Source: Isoperla grammatica
Lineage: Eukaryota; Arthropoda; Insecta; Plecoptera; Perlodidae
Assembly: GCA_945910005.1 (NCBI GenBank)
Contig: OX246743.1
Coordinates: 13,932,587-13,996,586 of the forward strand
Direction of reading: 5' to 3'
Length of the DNA stretch: 64,000 nt
Position 1 is the stretch's first letter. Each line of letters begins with the position of its first letter. A model generated the notes under the pieces. That model worked only from the letters and a program-made list of their open reading frames with translations. It was not told the DNA's origin and searched no databases. The translations under genes and the position numbers were made by a program. Shown piece after piece: positions 20,355 to 30,893 of the stretch.

Positions 20355-22250
20355 CTACGTATCCGAGTGGTGTCCTACGCTTTTAGGTTGTTTGTATTGT
20401 TTCAAATGGATGATGTTGCAAGAGCCTTTTAAAATCTTGCCCCCTGGGTCTTCCAGCTCATATGCGTTTCTATCAGTTGCTATCCTGGCGTTTCGGCATT
20501 GTCCGTGGTTCGTTGGCACCGTGTTGACAAAAGGGATGGAAATTATTTCGTCGTTTGTCCCAATGTTAAGTTTTGCTTCTTCGAAGCTTATAACAGCATT
20601 GTTGTCATGTAGCCAGTCGGCGCCGAAAATCATCTTCCGCGATAACCCGGGCACTACTATACAGGCTACCGCGCCTGTCCAGCCTCCGATTACTACATCC
20701 AACAACACTTGTTTGGACGCGAGCCTATTTTGTTTGCCAACGGCGCCTATGACTTTAATTAGTGGGATAGGCAGTAGTGGAATATCTCCCTTCCCCTCGC
20801 GAAGTTCGTGATAAAACGATTCTGAGACACACGTGATCTCACTGCCAGAATCGATAAGTATGGGAGTTTGTGTCAATTTATTGACAATTGCATTGACCTC
20901 TGGGGATGTTCTCGCTGCCGTGTAGGTGTCGTCCTCATCGTCCGAGAGGAGCTCACGACTTTCCCCGGCCGTGATGTGTAGGAGTTCCCGTTCCAACATC
21001 GCCACTGTTTCGTCGGTCTCATCCCCCACATCTCTCTCGACCGCCGCTACATCCTCGGTTATGTCAATTCCTCTAACCTGTCTATTTGCGTCGAAAGTTT
21101 GAGTTTGTTCGCGATTGTGATGGTTTCCTCGTTGCATATTACTGTCGCGATGGGTATGCTCGGTACGCCACTGGTTCCCAGTCGGTCGCGATTGGTTTGA
21201 TCCCGTTGTGGGAAAGGTTGAGGTTGATTTGTTAGCCCCGTGGCCGTCCCGGTTACTGGAACCCGATTGTTGCCGCCAGTTATAGTTAGTTGCACTGTTC
21301 CCTTTATCGCTATAACTTATCTTAGAATCCGCATGTGCTTGCGATTGTCTAGGGGTGAATGAGTCGCCGGTCGGTTTACGCTTGTGTGCCTCGTCTAAAC
21401 GGTGTAGAAGCTTTAAAGTTTCGTCAACGGTATTCTTCCCTGCAGCTAGTAGTGTAGCAGCTACTTCCGGACGGAAATGGTCGGTAATTGCATCAATTAC
21501 ATCTTCGTCAGGTATGGTGGGTGTCAGATACCTTGCTTTTGTGAGTATTATCAGAGAGTAGTCCGCCATCGCGGTGTCATATTGGCGCGGGCACGTACCG
21601 TGATACAACTCATAACGCACGATGCGTTGTTGAGCCGCCCCCCAGTATTCATTTAAGAATGCACGCCTGAAATCGGAAAATGACGTAAAACGGTCCGCGT
21701 AAACTTCGCCCCAGCGGCGGGCTGAGCTACGTAGCTGGCCAGTAGCTAATCTAACTTGAAATTGTTGGGGCGCTCTTGATAATTCGAAATAATTTTCAAG
21801 TTCTTTGATGAACGTAACCGGATTGGTTTTACCATCCCCATCGAAAAGTGGTAAATGTGACGAGGATCTTAGCTCTGCCCCCCAAATCAACGGTGCTACC
21901 GCATGTTGATGTTGTTCCTGTTGGGTTGGTTGCGCTTCGAGCGTCGCCACCTTCTCTGAGAGAAGTTGTACCGAATTTTTCAGTGTTGTTACCGACGATG
22001 TGAGGGTATTGCAGGAGTTAGTAACCTCGCCGCGAATTGACTGTATTTGCTCAGTGCAATCCGATTTCAACGTTACGAATTGTTTTACTAGTTGTTGGGT
22101 CTGGCTAACGGTATCCTGTCGGAATCCTTGGACGTCAGTCCTTAAGGACTCTATTAACGCCGCTAGTTTGTCTGCGTCCGCCATATTGGTACTAGGTCCG
22201 TCTTCTAATGGTACTACATCAACTCCACTCCCAGAGCGTGTTTTTACCAT
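20355..22250 (-). CDS. Gag-protease polyprotein fused to an integrase tail
   Basis: 631 residues from ATG (MVKTRSGSG). An N-terminal coiled coil (about 30-110) is followed by a retrotransposon Gag domain (about 125-300; LPLFDGDGKTNPVTFIKELE, FRRAFLNEYWG) and a Ser/Thr/Gln-rich linker without a CCHC knuckle. A retropepsin-like domain begins at about 455 (PILIDSGSEITCVSESFYHE; DSG is the catalytic triad) and has the later hydrophobic-G-A/D motif (MIFGADWLHDN). The last 35 residues, NAYELEDPGGKILKGSCNII and HLKQY, match the C-terminal end of gypsy integrases rather than anything after a protease. I infer an in-frame deletion of reverse transcriptase, RNase H and most of integrase. The frame is intact, which fits a young copy or retained Gag function. 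Confidence 0.85.
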   Translation of the reverse strand: MVKTRSGSGVDVVPLEDGPSTNMADADKLAALIESLRTDVQGFRQDTVSQTQQLVKQFVTLKSDCTEQIQSIRGEVTNSCNTLTSSVTTLKNSVQLLSEKVATLEAQPTQQEQHQHAVAPLIWGAELRSSSHLPLFDGDGKTNPVTFIKELENYFELSRAPQQFQVRLATGQLRSSARRWGEVYADRFTSFSDFRRAFLNEYWGAAQQRIVRYELYHGTCPRQYDTAMADYSLIILTKARYLTPTIPDEDVIDAITDHFRPEVAATLLAAGKNTVDETLKLLHRLDEAHKRKPTGDSFTPRQSQAHADSKISYSDKGNSATNYNWRQQSGSSNRDGHGANKSTSTFPTTGSNQSRPTGNQWRTEHTHRDSNMQRGNHHNREQTQTFDANRQVRGIDITEDVAAVERDVGDETDETVAMLERELLHITAGESRELLSDDEDDTYTAARTSPEVNAIVNKLTQTPILIDSGSEITCVSESFYHELREGKGDIPLLPIPLIKVIGAVGKQNRLASKQVLLDVVIGGWTGAVACIVVPGLSRKMIFGADWLHDNNAVISFEEAKLNIGTNDEIISIPFVNTVPTNHGQCRNARIATDRNAYELEDPGGKILKGSCNIIHLKQYKQPKSVGHHSDT

Positions 22251-22350
22251 GCACTCCTATACTATAGTCAGTACGAAGTGTTAAATTATGCTCCTAAAGA
22301 TAAGCAATTTTGTATGGGACTGCACTCCCTCCTCTATCTACAGCCAAGAG

Positions 22351-22364
22351 CACGTTGGGCGGCA
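22351..22364 (-). other. Primer-binding site, tRNA-Lys type
   Basis: Two bases inside the 5' LTR the minus strand reads TGCCGCCCAACGTG. It matches 13 of 14 bases of the TGGCGCCCAACGTG site complementary to a lysine tRNA 3' end. Confidence 0.75.
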
Positions 22365-22366
22365 GA

Positions 22367-23054
22367 TGTGATGTGGCTAAAATAGCCGGGGTGTCGGAAT
22401 CCTGACTGGTGGAGGAATAGGAGTTCACTAATATATATATTCTTAAGCCTACCTATATCGTAGGCTAAACACTCACACAATTAACGTAAACGCTAGAGAC
22501 ATACAAATACATATGTATTCCCCAAATGGGTGTACTCATCCATTGAAGAGGTTATTCCGTTGACCCGTTGACGGGAGTCCAGGAGAAATCCAGATGCCGG
22601 ACTGTAGTTGGCGCTGTCGTGGCGATCGTCCTCCCGTCGGAACACAGTCCCGACAGTTATGTGGAGCAACGGATGCAGCTCACGAAATGGTACAGCACGA
22701 AGTATACGGCAACACGATATCGGAACACAGTTCACGATAGAACACGGTATTATCACAACCGTGATTGGAACACAGTTCCGAAATGGTTTGGTATGATAAA
22801 TATATATGAACACAGTTCACTAAATCAAAACAAACTTACTATTTGACTTCCTTTCTTTATTATTAAACTCACAAGATCACAATCCGATCATCCGTACAAG
22901 GAGCAGAAAAACAAGTGAAGTCCTCTCCAGGAATCAAAAACACAACAATGAATAACAAAGAAGTTACAACAAAGAAACGTTAGTCGATCAAACCTCAATA
23001 CATACAATATAGGTGGCTGTGGAGGTGTGGTCGGAAACGCTGGTTACCATTACA
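22367..23054 (-). repeat. 5' LTR (element orientation)
   Basis: 688 bp, nearly identical to the other LTR. It lacks 29 bp after GTACAGCACGAA. Confidence 0.93.
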
Positions 23055-23194
23055 AGCTAGGAAACCCATCGAATTTTTCTCCCACCCGCTTTCTTGGGGG
23101 CCTGAAAAAAGAACTGTCCTGGGATATTTGGCATGTGTGTTTCTTCTTCCTTGCTACAGATAGATAATAAATGTAATGTCGCAATAAAATGGAA

Positions 23195-23310
23195 GCAACT
23201 TACCGGCAACCTATCAGGGTTTTGTTTGTGAGCTGAAGTCCAGATGTTCCAATTATCAATTTATTGCTCATCACATTGTAGGAATCATATTTCTTTGGTG
23301 AGAGATTGGC
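23195..23310 (-). pseudogene. Exon-like fragment, family not recognised
   Basis: The minus strand is open through LSPKKYDSYNVMSNKLIIGT and SGLQLTNKTLIGCR and ends at a good donor (CCG/GTAAGT). It looks like a coding exon, but I cannot name it. Confidence 0.35.
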
Positions 23311-23486
23311 ACCTTGAATACAAAGTACTTGTGCATAGCTTCAGTCACTGTTCACTGAGCACTGAGCCTTGTGTTATAAGGTAGGCTATAGTGGAACAAC
23401 TCTCTCATCAGCGGAAAACGTGACCATAACAGTGATGTGTTCCTTTTTGTTGTTTTGTGACAATTCTCAAAAATTTGTGCCACCAG

Positions 23487-24000
23487 CCTGCCCAGGGACT
23501 GCCACCACCACCGTGGTGGGCAGGTTTGCGTGCTTTGGAGATCCCGAGAGCTATGCCGGCGGAAGCGTATGCTTCTGGTAGGGCCACCCAAGCCGGACTG
23601 GTCGAGGAGGAGAAGTCAGACGAAGTGCAGTCCACAACCCAATCCCCTTTCCTCCCCTTTACCCTTTCCTCACGCTCCCTCCTACTTGCCCTTTTCCTCC
23701 AAACAGCCCCATATTTCATCTTCATATATCACCCAGTCATTGTCTCGATTAGCCTCGTTGCAAAAATATGAGACGTTAAGCCCAAATAATCAAACCCATT
23801 GAATATTTCTCCTCCCACTTGGCCCTGCCCTCCCTTGCTGGACACCCGTATGACGACTTACGCGACCTACAAAGGATCTGATTCGGATGTGGCTTTTTTC
23901 TTCATTATCATCTTTCTCATCTTCATTATTACCCGCTCATCGTCTCGATTAGCCATCGTTGCTTAAATATGAGACGTTAAGCCCCATTAATCAATCAATC
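23487..24000 (+). mobile_element. Dimeric family B retroposon
   Basis: A B copy with the variant body and tail is directly followed by a headless standard body and tail. The whole 514 bp is flanked by one 12-bp duplication, TTGTGCCACCAG (23475-23486 and 24001-24012). This fixes the 5' end at CCTGCCCAGGG. Confidence 0.88.
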
Positions 24001-24024
24001 TTGTGCCACCAGTACTACCTTTGG

Positions 24025-24352
24025 CCTGCCCAGGGACTGCCACCTTATTGTGGGGGGCAGGTTTGCGTGCTTTGTTGATCCCGAGAGCTATGCCGGCGGA
24101 AGCGTATGCTTCTGGTAGGGCCACCCAAGCCCGGACTGGTCGAGGAGGAGAAGTCAGACGAAGTGCAGTCCACACCCCAATCCCTTTTCCCCCCCACTGT
24201 CCCATTGAATTTTTCTCCTCCCACTTGGCCATACCCTCCCTTGCTGGACTCCCGTATGACGACTCACGCGACGTACAATGGATCTGATTCTGATGTGGCT
24301 TTATTCTTCATTATCATCTTTCTCATCTTCATTATCACCCGCTCATCGTCAC
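24025..24352 (+). mobile_element. Family B short retroposon, tail lost
   Basis: Head B and the body are complete. The match stops at CCCGCTCATCGTC before the ATGAGACGTTAAG tail. Confidence 0.85.
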
Positions 24353-25385
24353 GATATCAAAGCACTGTTTCGCACGTTTAAGGGGTTAGTCAGATGAAAA
24401 ACTAAAAAGCTATCATATGTATATGTCCGCCCTCAAATATGGAAAACATGACTAAAAGATACCATACTTTAAAAAGCAGGCGGTTAAAAAATTAAAGAAA
24501 ACGCGATTTTTTGGCTTATTGCTACCAAGTAGCACCTAGCAACTCTTCTCATGGTAATTCCCATATGAAAAAAATGTTACCTCGGGATAGTAAAACCACT
24601 GCTAAAATAAAGCACTTATCAAAAATCGATCAGGAAGTTTAATGTGCATCGTTTTCCTACCGATAACATGCTTCTTAGTACGAACGTGTTCTTCTACAAA
24701 ATGCCCTGTAATTCATTTTCTTGTGACTTGATGTGAAGAAAAGTTGAAATCTGTTTTGAGCGGTACTGTCCGCAGTCGACGAGTGTTTCGCGGAGCGCTG
24801 GCTGGACTCGTATTACACAATGAGTGCTCTGTCTATCGGGAAGGCGTTAGCGACCTCGGAACCGATACAGCTGTACTACGCTTTAGAAGAAAAATGCAGC
24901 AGAGCCTCCGAAGTGAATCTTATAGAATAGCTAAATGTTCACTATTTTTTTTCTTGCATTGAAACAACCTATATCAATTGTATTTTACACATAACTGAAT
25001 TTCATGCACTTATGACTCATTGGTGATTTTTTTGTTTGTCACCTGACTTATCCTTTAACGACATTGCGTTGTTAAGCATTATGCTCATTTCTTGCTTGTG
25101 CCTTTCCCTACGTGGGGATGTACATAACAAGTCAAACCCTTTTGGTGTAGCCGGTAGCTTTGTTTGTCTGTTGGACTTCCGTCTAGGTTGGACTGTTTGT
25201 TTGGCAGGAGATTTTTTTAAGGTTTTGCAATTTCTCATGAAGAAATTTACTAAGTTCAGCCTTATCTGTAAAATAACAATCACCTGTGTATCTGTGTAGA
25301 CCTACACACATTTGAAAATAACATATCTTTGTGAACGTGAAATAAAGGCAGTATTGCTATTAAACCATACAGAAGTTTAACAATT
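24353..25385. other. No gene recognised
   Basis: A minus-strand frame at 25017-25283 encodes a Lys/Arg-rich peptide (PRRKSNRQTKLPATPKGF) of unknown family. TTTAAGGGGTTAGTC near 24379 resembles the terminus of the TTAA-flanked MITE at 36.1 kb, but no second end was found. Confidence 0.35.
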
Positions 25386-25487
25386 TACTATTCTTCATTA
25401 TCATCTTTCTCATCTTCATTATCACCCGCTCATCGTCTCGATTAGCCTTCGTTGCATAAATATGAGACGTTAAGCCCCATTAATCAT
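25386..25487 (+). mobile_element. Short-retroposon tail, strongly 5'-truncated
   Basis: It has TTCATTATCACCCGCTCATC and ATGAGACGTTAAGCCCC, then ends ATTAATCATC. Confidence 0.85.
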
Positions 25488-25800
25488 CATTGAAAAATAA
25501 AACAACGTAACTGTTGAAATTGGACGAACTGGCATTTAGTCCCAAAATTACACAGAAATCAATTGCCTGGTGTCATTTTCCTGATTTTTCCAAGGAATGT
25601 GTAGATTTGTAGTCACTAGTCAGTAGGAAATTCTATCTGCTCTTCAATATGCTCCAAATTCATACAATCAATTAACGTCATAGACAGGATTTAAAGAGGA
25701 GAGATAGGCACTGATAACCCAGATGTTTTGTGCCTTAAAACCACAATAATAATAATATTCATATCGTTTCTGTTGGCGTCGTGTAGTGAGCCCTGGCCGT

Positions 25801-26372
25801 TAGAGATGCGAATTTGTGGGAAACGTACGGCCCGGCCCGGCCCGACAAGGTAAAAACCTACTGCCGCCCGGCCCGAACCCGGCCCGAAAGATGATGATTC
25901 CGGCCCGGCCCGAAAGCCCGGCCCGGCCCGAAAGCCCGAAAACACGGCCTGGCCTTATAGCAAAGTCGCCGCCGACACAAAACGTATCGATTTAGTCGAT
26001 CGCCACAGTGTTGGCTATAGGGGTAGGGAATAGGAGAATGTTGTGTGTGGGTGCGTGGACTGTGGCCTGTAGAGAACTCCAAAAAACAAACTGCTTACTG
26101 CTGCTTAGATAATTAAACTGAAGCAGCTGTATATTCAATTTTAAAGAATTATTTTTTTAATTATAAAATCATTATTTAATATTGATATCCAGCCCCAAAA
26201 TGCTGGCCAGGGAAGCCAGAAGTCCGACCTGGCCCGAAAGCCCGACTCGGCCCGAAAGCCCGACTCGGCCCGAAAGCCCGAAAGCCTGGCCCGGCCCGAA
26301 GCCCGAAGATAACTTAAGAAACCCGGCCCGGCCCGGGCTTTCGGGCCGTTCGGGCCAAAATTCCCATCTCAA
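25801..26372 (-). mobile_element. Non-autonomous hAT element with GGCCCGAAA-rich interior
   Basis: Ends TAGAGATGCGAATTT (left) and AAATTCCCATCTCAA (right) form imperfect inverted repeats. They are flanked by a perfect 8-bp duplication CTGGCCGT (25793-25800 and 26373-26380), the hAT hallmark. Both ends carry arrays of GGCCCGAAAGCCC. The A+T-rich core shares blocks with the copy at 38.4 kb in the opposite orientation. No transposase is encoded. Confidence 0.88.
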
Positions 26373-26956
26373 CTGGCCGTCTCCACGGAGTGGCTGATGC
26401 TGTCTGCTACTTGTAGTCTTGCTGAGTGGTCGATGCCCAGCTCGTCTCCCGCTGTAACTAGTGCTTTGCGGACGTCCGACCATGAATATTATTTGCCCGT
26501 GTATTTAAGAAATAATTTTCAAACGTGTTGTGTTGCTAGTTAGTCCGGTTTTCCGGCCAGGGTCAAGAGAAAGTTTTGCTCTGCAGCCCCAAACATCCGG
26601 TTTCCGATGTTGTAGATAGTCATGTACACATACACTTGCACATCAATTGTTATCAGTATTATCATACAAATACAACTTAAAAAAAACATGCAATCAATTA
26701 TTTGATGAAGCTGTTGTGACCTAGACAGCTACACACCTGAGTTAAACGACGATTGACCTCAGCCACTTTGATATTTAGGCGTTTATAACCGTCAGCCTTG
26801 AGAAGCTCACATCGGTTTTCACGGCGTGATAGTACACATGCAACAAATATGGTTATGGATTTATTAACGGATTGAATAGTATTTATGAGAATATTGAAAT
26901 CAGTGACAATACTGTCAACTGACTGGTTAGATGAAATGATGTTTGTACCAACATTG
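26373..26956. other. No gene recognised; ends in a 30-bp duplicated flank
   Basis: Bases 26927-26956 are repeated exactly at 33619-33648, on the far side of the nested SINE and LINE. Confidence 0.6.
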
Positions 26957-27581
26957 CCCGTCTGGGCCCGGGGAAGAATAGGCCCAGAGTGACTCTGCTA
27001 GTCGTAAGAGGCGACAAAAGGAGACCCTGTCCCTTCCCCCCCACTGTCCCATTGAATATTTCTCCTCCTCCCACTTGGCCCTGCCCTCCCATGCTGGACT
27101 CCCGTATGACGCCGGTCGAAGGGGGTCCTTCCACGTAGTGACCGGTGCCCACAAAGGAGGCTCTCATGCATACTTTCTCTCTTCCCTTTCTTCTTACGTT
27201 TATCACCGATCATGTCATCCTTTTCTATTTTCATAGTTTTCTTCTCCATAACTGCTGGCCTCCTTTGTGATCCAAACGCCCTCCGCCGTGTTTGCCGTGC
27301 GGTGCGACCCGTGTCGGTGGAAAGGGGGATCCTGGCTGCTGAGGGAAGTGTAACCTGCGGGTTGCATGGACCAACACGCATCTTTGGCCCCTGCTTCATG
27401 TAGACGGGTGGTACAGGTTCAGCCCGACCTGTATCAATCGGCAAGTATCAACTCACGTTGCATATATTGGGTTAGCGCTCCAGCTATATCTCTTGCGTAT
27501 CCCTGGCGTCGGTAGTTCCGCGTCCCGTTTGAGGCTCCATGGAGGGTGGGGAGCGCAGGAGATGAAACCGTTTATTCTTCT

Positions 27582-28973
27582 ATGGATAACAAACAAAAAA
27601 CAACAGGCATTAACTTAAAAAGAAGAAAGGAGAGAGAGTCAGATGAAGAGGTAGAGGTGGTCGACACCCACGATGTGGAAGTCGTCCCTCTGTACCTAAT
27701 GGTTAAACCGACAGAGAGGACGTTCAGTAAAATGAACCCTCTATTCATTGAAAAAAATTTGGAAGATTTACTAGGAGTCCTGCCATCAACCAAGAAACTC
27801 CGTGATGGCTCACTGCTTGTCAACTGCGCCAACGAGAAACAGGCAAAAAAGCTGCTGGGTATGTCAACTCTTTGCTCCCTCCCAGTCACCGTTGAGGGCC
27901 ACCCGTCCTTGAACGTCTGCAAGGGGGTGATCTCGTGCTTCGACCTCCTAAACGTCAGTGACCAGGAGCTCAAAGATTATCTGAAGCCGCACCGCGTTGT
28001 TGATGTAACAAGGATCATGAGCAGGAAAACTGGCCAGCCTCGTCCCACTCCAGCCGTCATACTTTCATTTGCATTGCCTCAACTACCAGCTGAAATTAAA
28101 ATCGCCTACCACAATCTTAAAATCCGACCGTACATTCCGAACCCTTTACGGTGCTTCAAATGCCAAGTCTTCGGCCATACCCAAAGCAGGTGCACGCAAG
28201 AAGAAGTCTGCTCAAATTGCGGATCACCAGCGCATTCCTCTCCTTGCGAGACGGAACCGCACTGTGTGAATTGCGGGGGGCAACACTCAGCCCGGTCTCG
28301 TTCATGCCCAGTGTGGGTCAAAGAGCAGGCCATCCTCGAACGAGCGATCACTGCAAAAATACCTACGTGGGAAGCCAGACGCCTAATGGGTTCCTCACAA
28401 CCCGTAACCAGTGGTATATCTTTTGCCTCCGTCGTACAGAGTTCCGCCCCCTCTCCCCGAGAAGCCCAACTGCTGGCGCACAACCAGGCTCTACAGGAGT
28501 CTGTTAACCAATTGCGCGACCTGGTTAACCAACAAGCTCAACAAATTTTAACTTTAAACTCTCAAATTGCTGAATTACTTCAATACCTCAAGCAAACAAC
28601 TGTATCTCCTATACAATCACCTATATCATTGCCTACCGAGAAACCATCACCCCCAACCATTGAACAAACATCGTCCTTCACGCACCCATCGGTTCCTACC
28701 GAGTCATCATCCACACTGGCTAATGCACAAAATACTGTCGAGAAAGCAAATAAACCTAAGGAACAGAAAAGTAGCATACAAGCACCCATCGTCACAAAAA
28801 CCACCAATAATATGGGTAACGTCATCAACCCATTCCCTAAACCAGCTCTTAAACCGCCCACAAAAAAGAAACTAAGCAGATCTACTCCCCCCTCTCCCTC
28901 AGAGGATATGGTCGAGGACCCGTTAGTGGACCAAAACCCATACGCTCTTCTAAGGGATATAAACCATAAGTAA
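27582..28973 (+). CDS. LINE ORF1, RRM-like and CCHC zinc-knuckle nucleic-acid-binding protein
   Basis: 463 residues from the ATG at 27582; an upstream GTG at 27546 is in frame but less likely. A short upstream frame begins at ATG 27539. Residues about 35-190 look like an RRM-type fold (VPLYLMVKPTERTFSK). Three zinc knuckles follow: CFKCQVFGHTQSRC, CSNCGSPAHSSPC and CVNCGGQHSARSRSC. A Gln-rich coiled-coil stretch and a Ser/Pro-rich tail end the protein. ORF1 proteins of this group coat the element RNA and accompany it to the target. The frame is intact. Confidence 0.88.
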   Translation: MDNKQKTTGINLKRRKERESDEEVEVVDTHDVEVVPLYLMVKPTERTFSKMNPLFIEKNLEDLLGVLPSTKKLRDGSLLVNCANEKQAKKLLGMSTLCSLPVTVEGHPSLNVCKGVISCFDLLNVSDQELKDYLKPHRVVDVTRIMSRKTGQPRPTPAVILSFALPQLPAEIKIAYHNLKIRPYIPNPLRCFKCQVFGHTQSRCTQEEVCSNCGSPAHSSPCETEPHCVNCGGQHSARSRSCPVWVKEQAILERAITAKIPTWEARRLMGSSQPVTSGISFASVVQSSAPSPREAQLLAHNQALQESVNQLRDLVNQQAQQILTLNSQIAELLQYLKQTTVSPIQSPISLPTEKPSPPTIEQTSSFTHPSVPTESSSTLANAQNTVEKANKPKEQKSSIQAPIVTKTTNNMGNVINPFPKPALKPPTKKKLSRSTPPSPSEDMVEDPLVDQNPYALLRDINHK

Positions 28974-30748
28974 CAACTCAACATCTTCTACGTACTTGGT
29001 ACTCAGCATAGCTTTACAGGTATCCAACTCTCTCTAAAACCTCTGACGTATACGAACTCAACATCACACCCCAAACACGGCCCACTTTATCTCCTGGAAC
29101 TGTCGAGGTTTCTATACCAACCGAGAAGAACTACAAATTATTATACGCGACAAACAGCCCTTATTAATTCTACTTCAAGAAACCCTTCTGAAACCTACTG
29201 ACACCCCCACTCTTAAAAATTATTCTATACACCGTCTCGACTTCACCGGCGGTGACCGTGCTCAAGGGGGTGTTGCTATTATGGTACACGACTCTGTGCA
29301 TGCCACTGTGGTGAATGTCAACTCCCGCCTTCAAGTAATTGCAGTTACAGCCCACCTGACAGTTCCTACAACCTTTTGCTATATTTATATTCCACCTTCA
29401 TTTAACTTTACCAAGCATGATTTAGAATCTATCTTCAACCAGTTGCCCAGACCGTCCATTATGGCTGGGGACTTCAATGCCCACCATGTGGACTGGGGCT
29501 CATCATTATCAGACCGTAGGGGTGATATTGTTGCCGACTTCCTGCACGACGCAGACGTGTCACTCCTGAATACCGATCACATGACACATTTCACAGCACA
29601 CACCGGAACACTATCAGCCATTGACCTAGTGATGTGTACACCCATCCTGACACTTGACTTGGAGTTAGGTGTATTGGACGATCTTCACGGAAGCGATCAC
29701 TTCCCACTTCAGCTGAGCTTCGATAATTACCGACCTGCACTCCACCCCGGACAGAAATGGAAATTCCATCAAGCAGATTGGGGATTATATCAGGCACTGA
29801 GTGAGTCCAGCTTACTCAAATTAGATCTTACTAGTTGTCATGACCCAAACCTGCTTCTAAGCAACGTCTGTGCGTGTTTACTTAAGGCCGCCTCTACTGC
29901 AATACCGACGACCTCTGGTAAACAGCGTCACCGGCCTGTCCCGTGGTGGAACGAAGAATGTGCGGCTGCGATCAAAGCCCGGAAACGGGCCTATAGGAAG
30001 TTCAATACTTACCCTACGTCCGAGAATTTGATGGCATTCAAACGCCTACAGGCGAAGGCCCGATATACAATTAAACAACGGAAGAAGCACTCCTGGCGAG
30101 AATATGTGTCTACCATTAACAACCGCACACCATGCTCAACAGTGTGGAAAAAGATAAAATCCATCTGTGGTCGTCCGATGTCTACCATACCTGCGATCCA
30201 GGACAACGGAATGCTTGTCACATCTCCGACTGATGTGGCATCAGTGATTGCCCGACATTTTGCCTCGGTGAGCAGCAATGCTCGATACGATCCAGTATTT
30301 CTGGACCGCAAAAGACGCTGTGAACAACATCTATCCTTCGTTTCGGACAATACTGAATCCTACAACAGGCCTTTCACGACATGGGAACTGCAAACGGCAA
30401 TCAACTCCTTGCGAAATACGGCCACCGGAGAAGACAAGCTCCACAATGATATGTTCATCCACCTGTCTGACGAATCTCTTGGAGTCATTCTTTTATTCTT
30501 CAACATGCTGTGGTTATCTGACGCATTTCCCGATGAATGGCGCAAAGCCGTCTTGATACCGCTCCTGAAACCAGGTAAAGACAAAACACTGTCGGGCTCT
30601 TATCGCCCTATCTCTCTCACAAGTTGTTTTTGCAAACTGTTCGAGCGGTTGGTCAATAAGCGTCTCATGTGGTTATTGGAATCCCGTGGTCTGCTAGCCA
30701 ATGTTCAATGTGGTTTCCGCCAGCGCCGTAGTGCGGTCGACCACCTGG

Positions 30749-30893
30749 AGCCTGATTCTCTAAATCTGTGGTAAATTTCTCACCGGTTTCTGTCGTTACG
30801 GAAGGCATATGGATGGCTGTGATTGGGTCACAGCCTTCTCATAACGACCAAAACCGGTGATCACCTTATCGTTGACCATAGAGAATCAAGGCC
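30749..30893. mobile_element. About 145-bp palindromic insertion in the reverse transcriptase
   Basis: CCTGATTCTCTA near 30751 faces TAGAGAATCAAGG near 30880, and CTCACCGGTTT faces AAACCGGTGATCACC further in. The insert breaks the frame between SAVDHL and VRLETFIQEG. It looks like a small fold-back MITE. Confidence 0.75.

Larger units (their letters stand above)
19579..23054 (-). mobile_element. Ty3/gypsy-type LTR retrotransposon, internally deleted, non-autonomous
   Basis: Two long direct repeats, 717 and 688 bp, start TGTGATG and end CATTACA and are flanked by a 4-bp target duplication AGCT (19575-19578 and 23055-23058). The interior is only 2071 bp and carries gag and protease on the minus strand. 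No reverse transcriptase, RNase H or integrase core exists. The LTRs differ by one 29-bp deletion and, by my count, three substitutions, so the insertion is recent. Primer-binding and polypurine sites are present, so the RNA could still be copied by enzymes from a complete relative. Confidence 0.92.

Noticed and set aside
24374..24400. Second TTAA-flanked piggyBac-like MITE
   Set aside because: GGGGTTAGTC follows TTAA, but no inverted partner ending at TTAA could be found.
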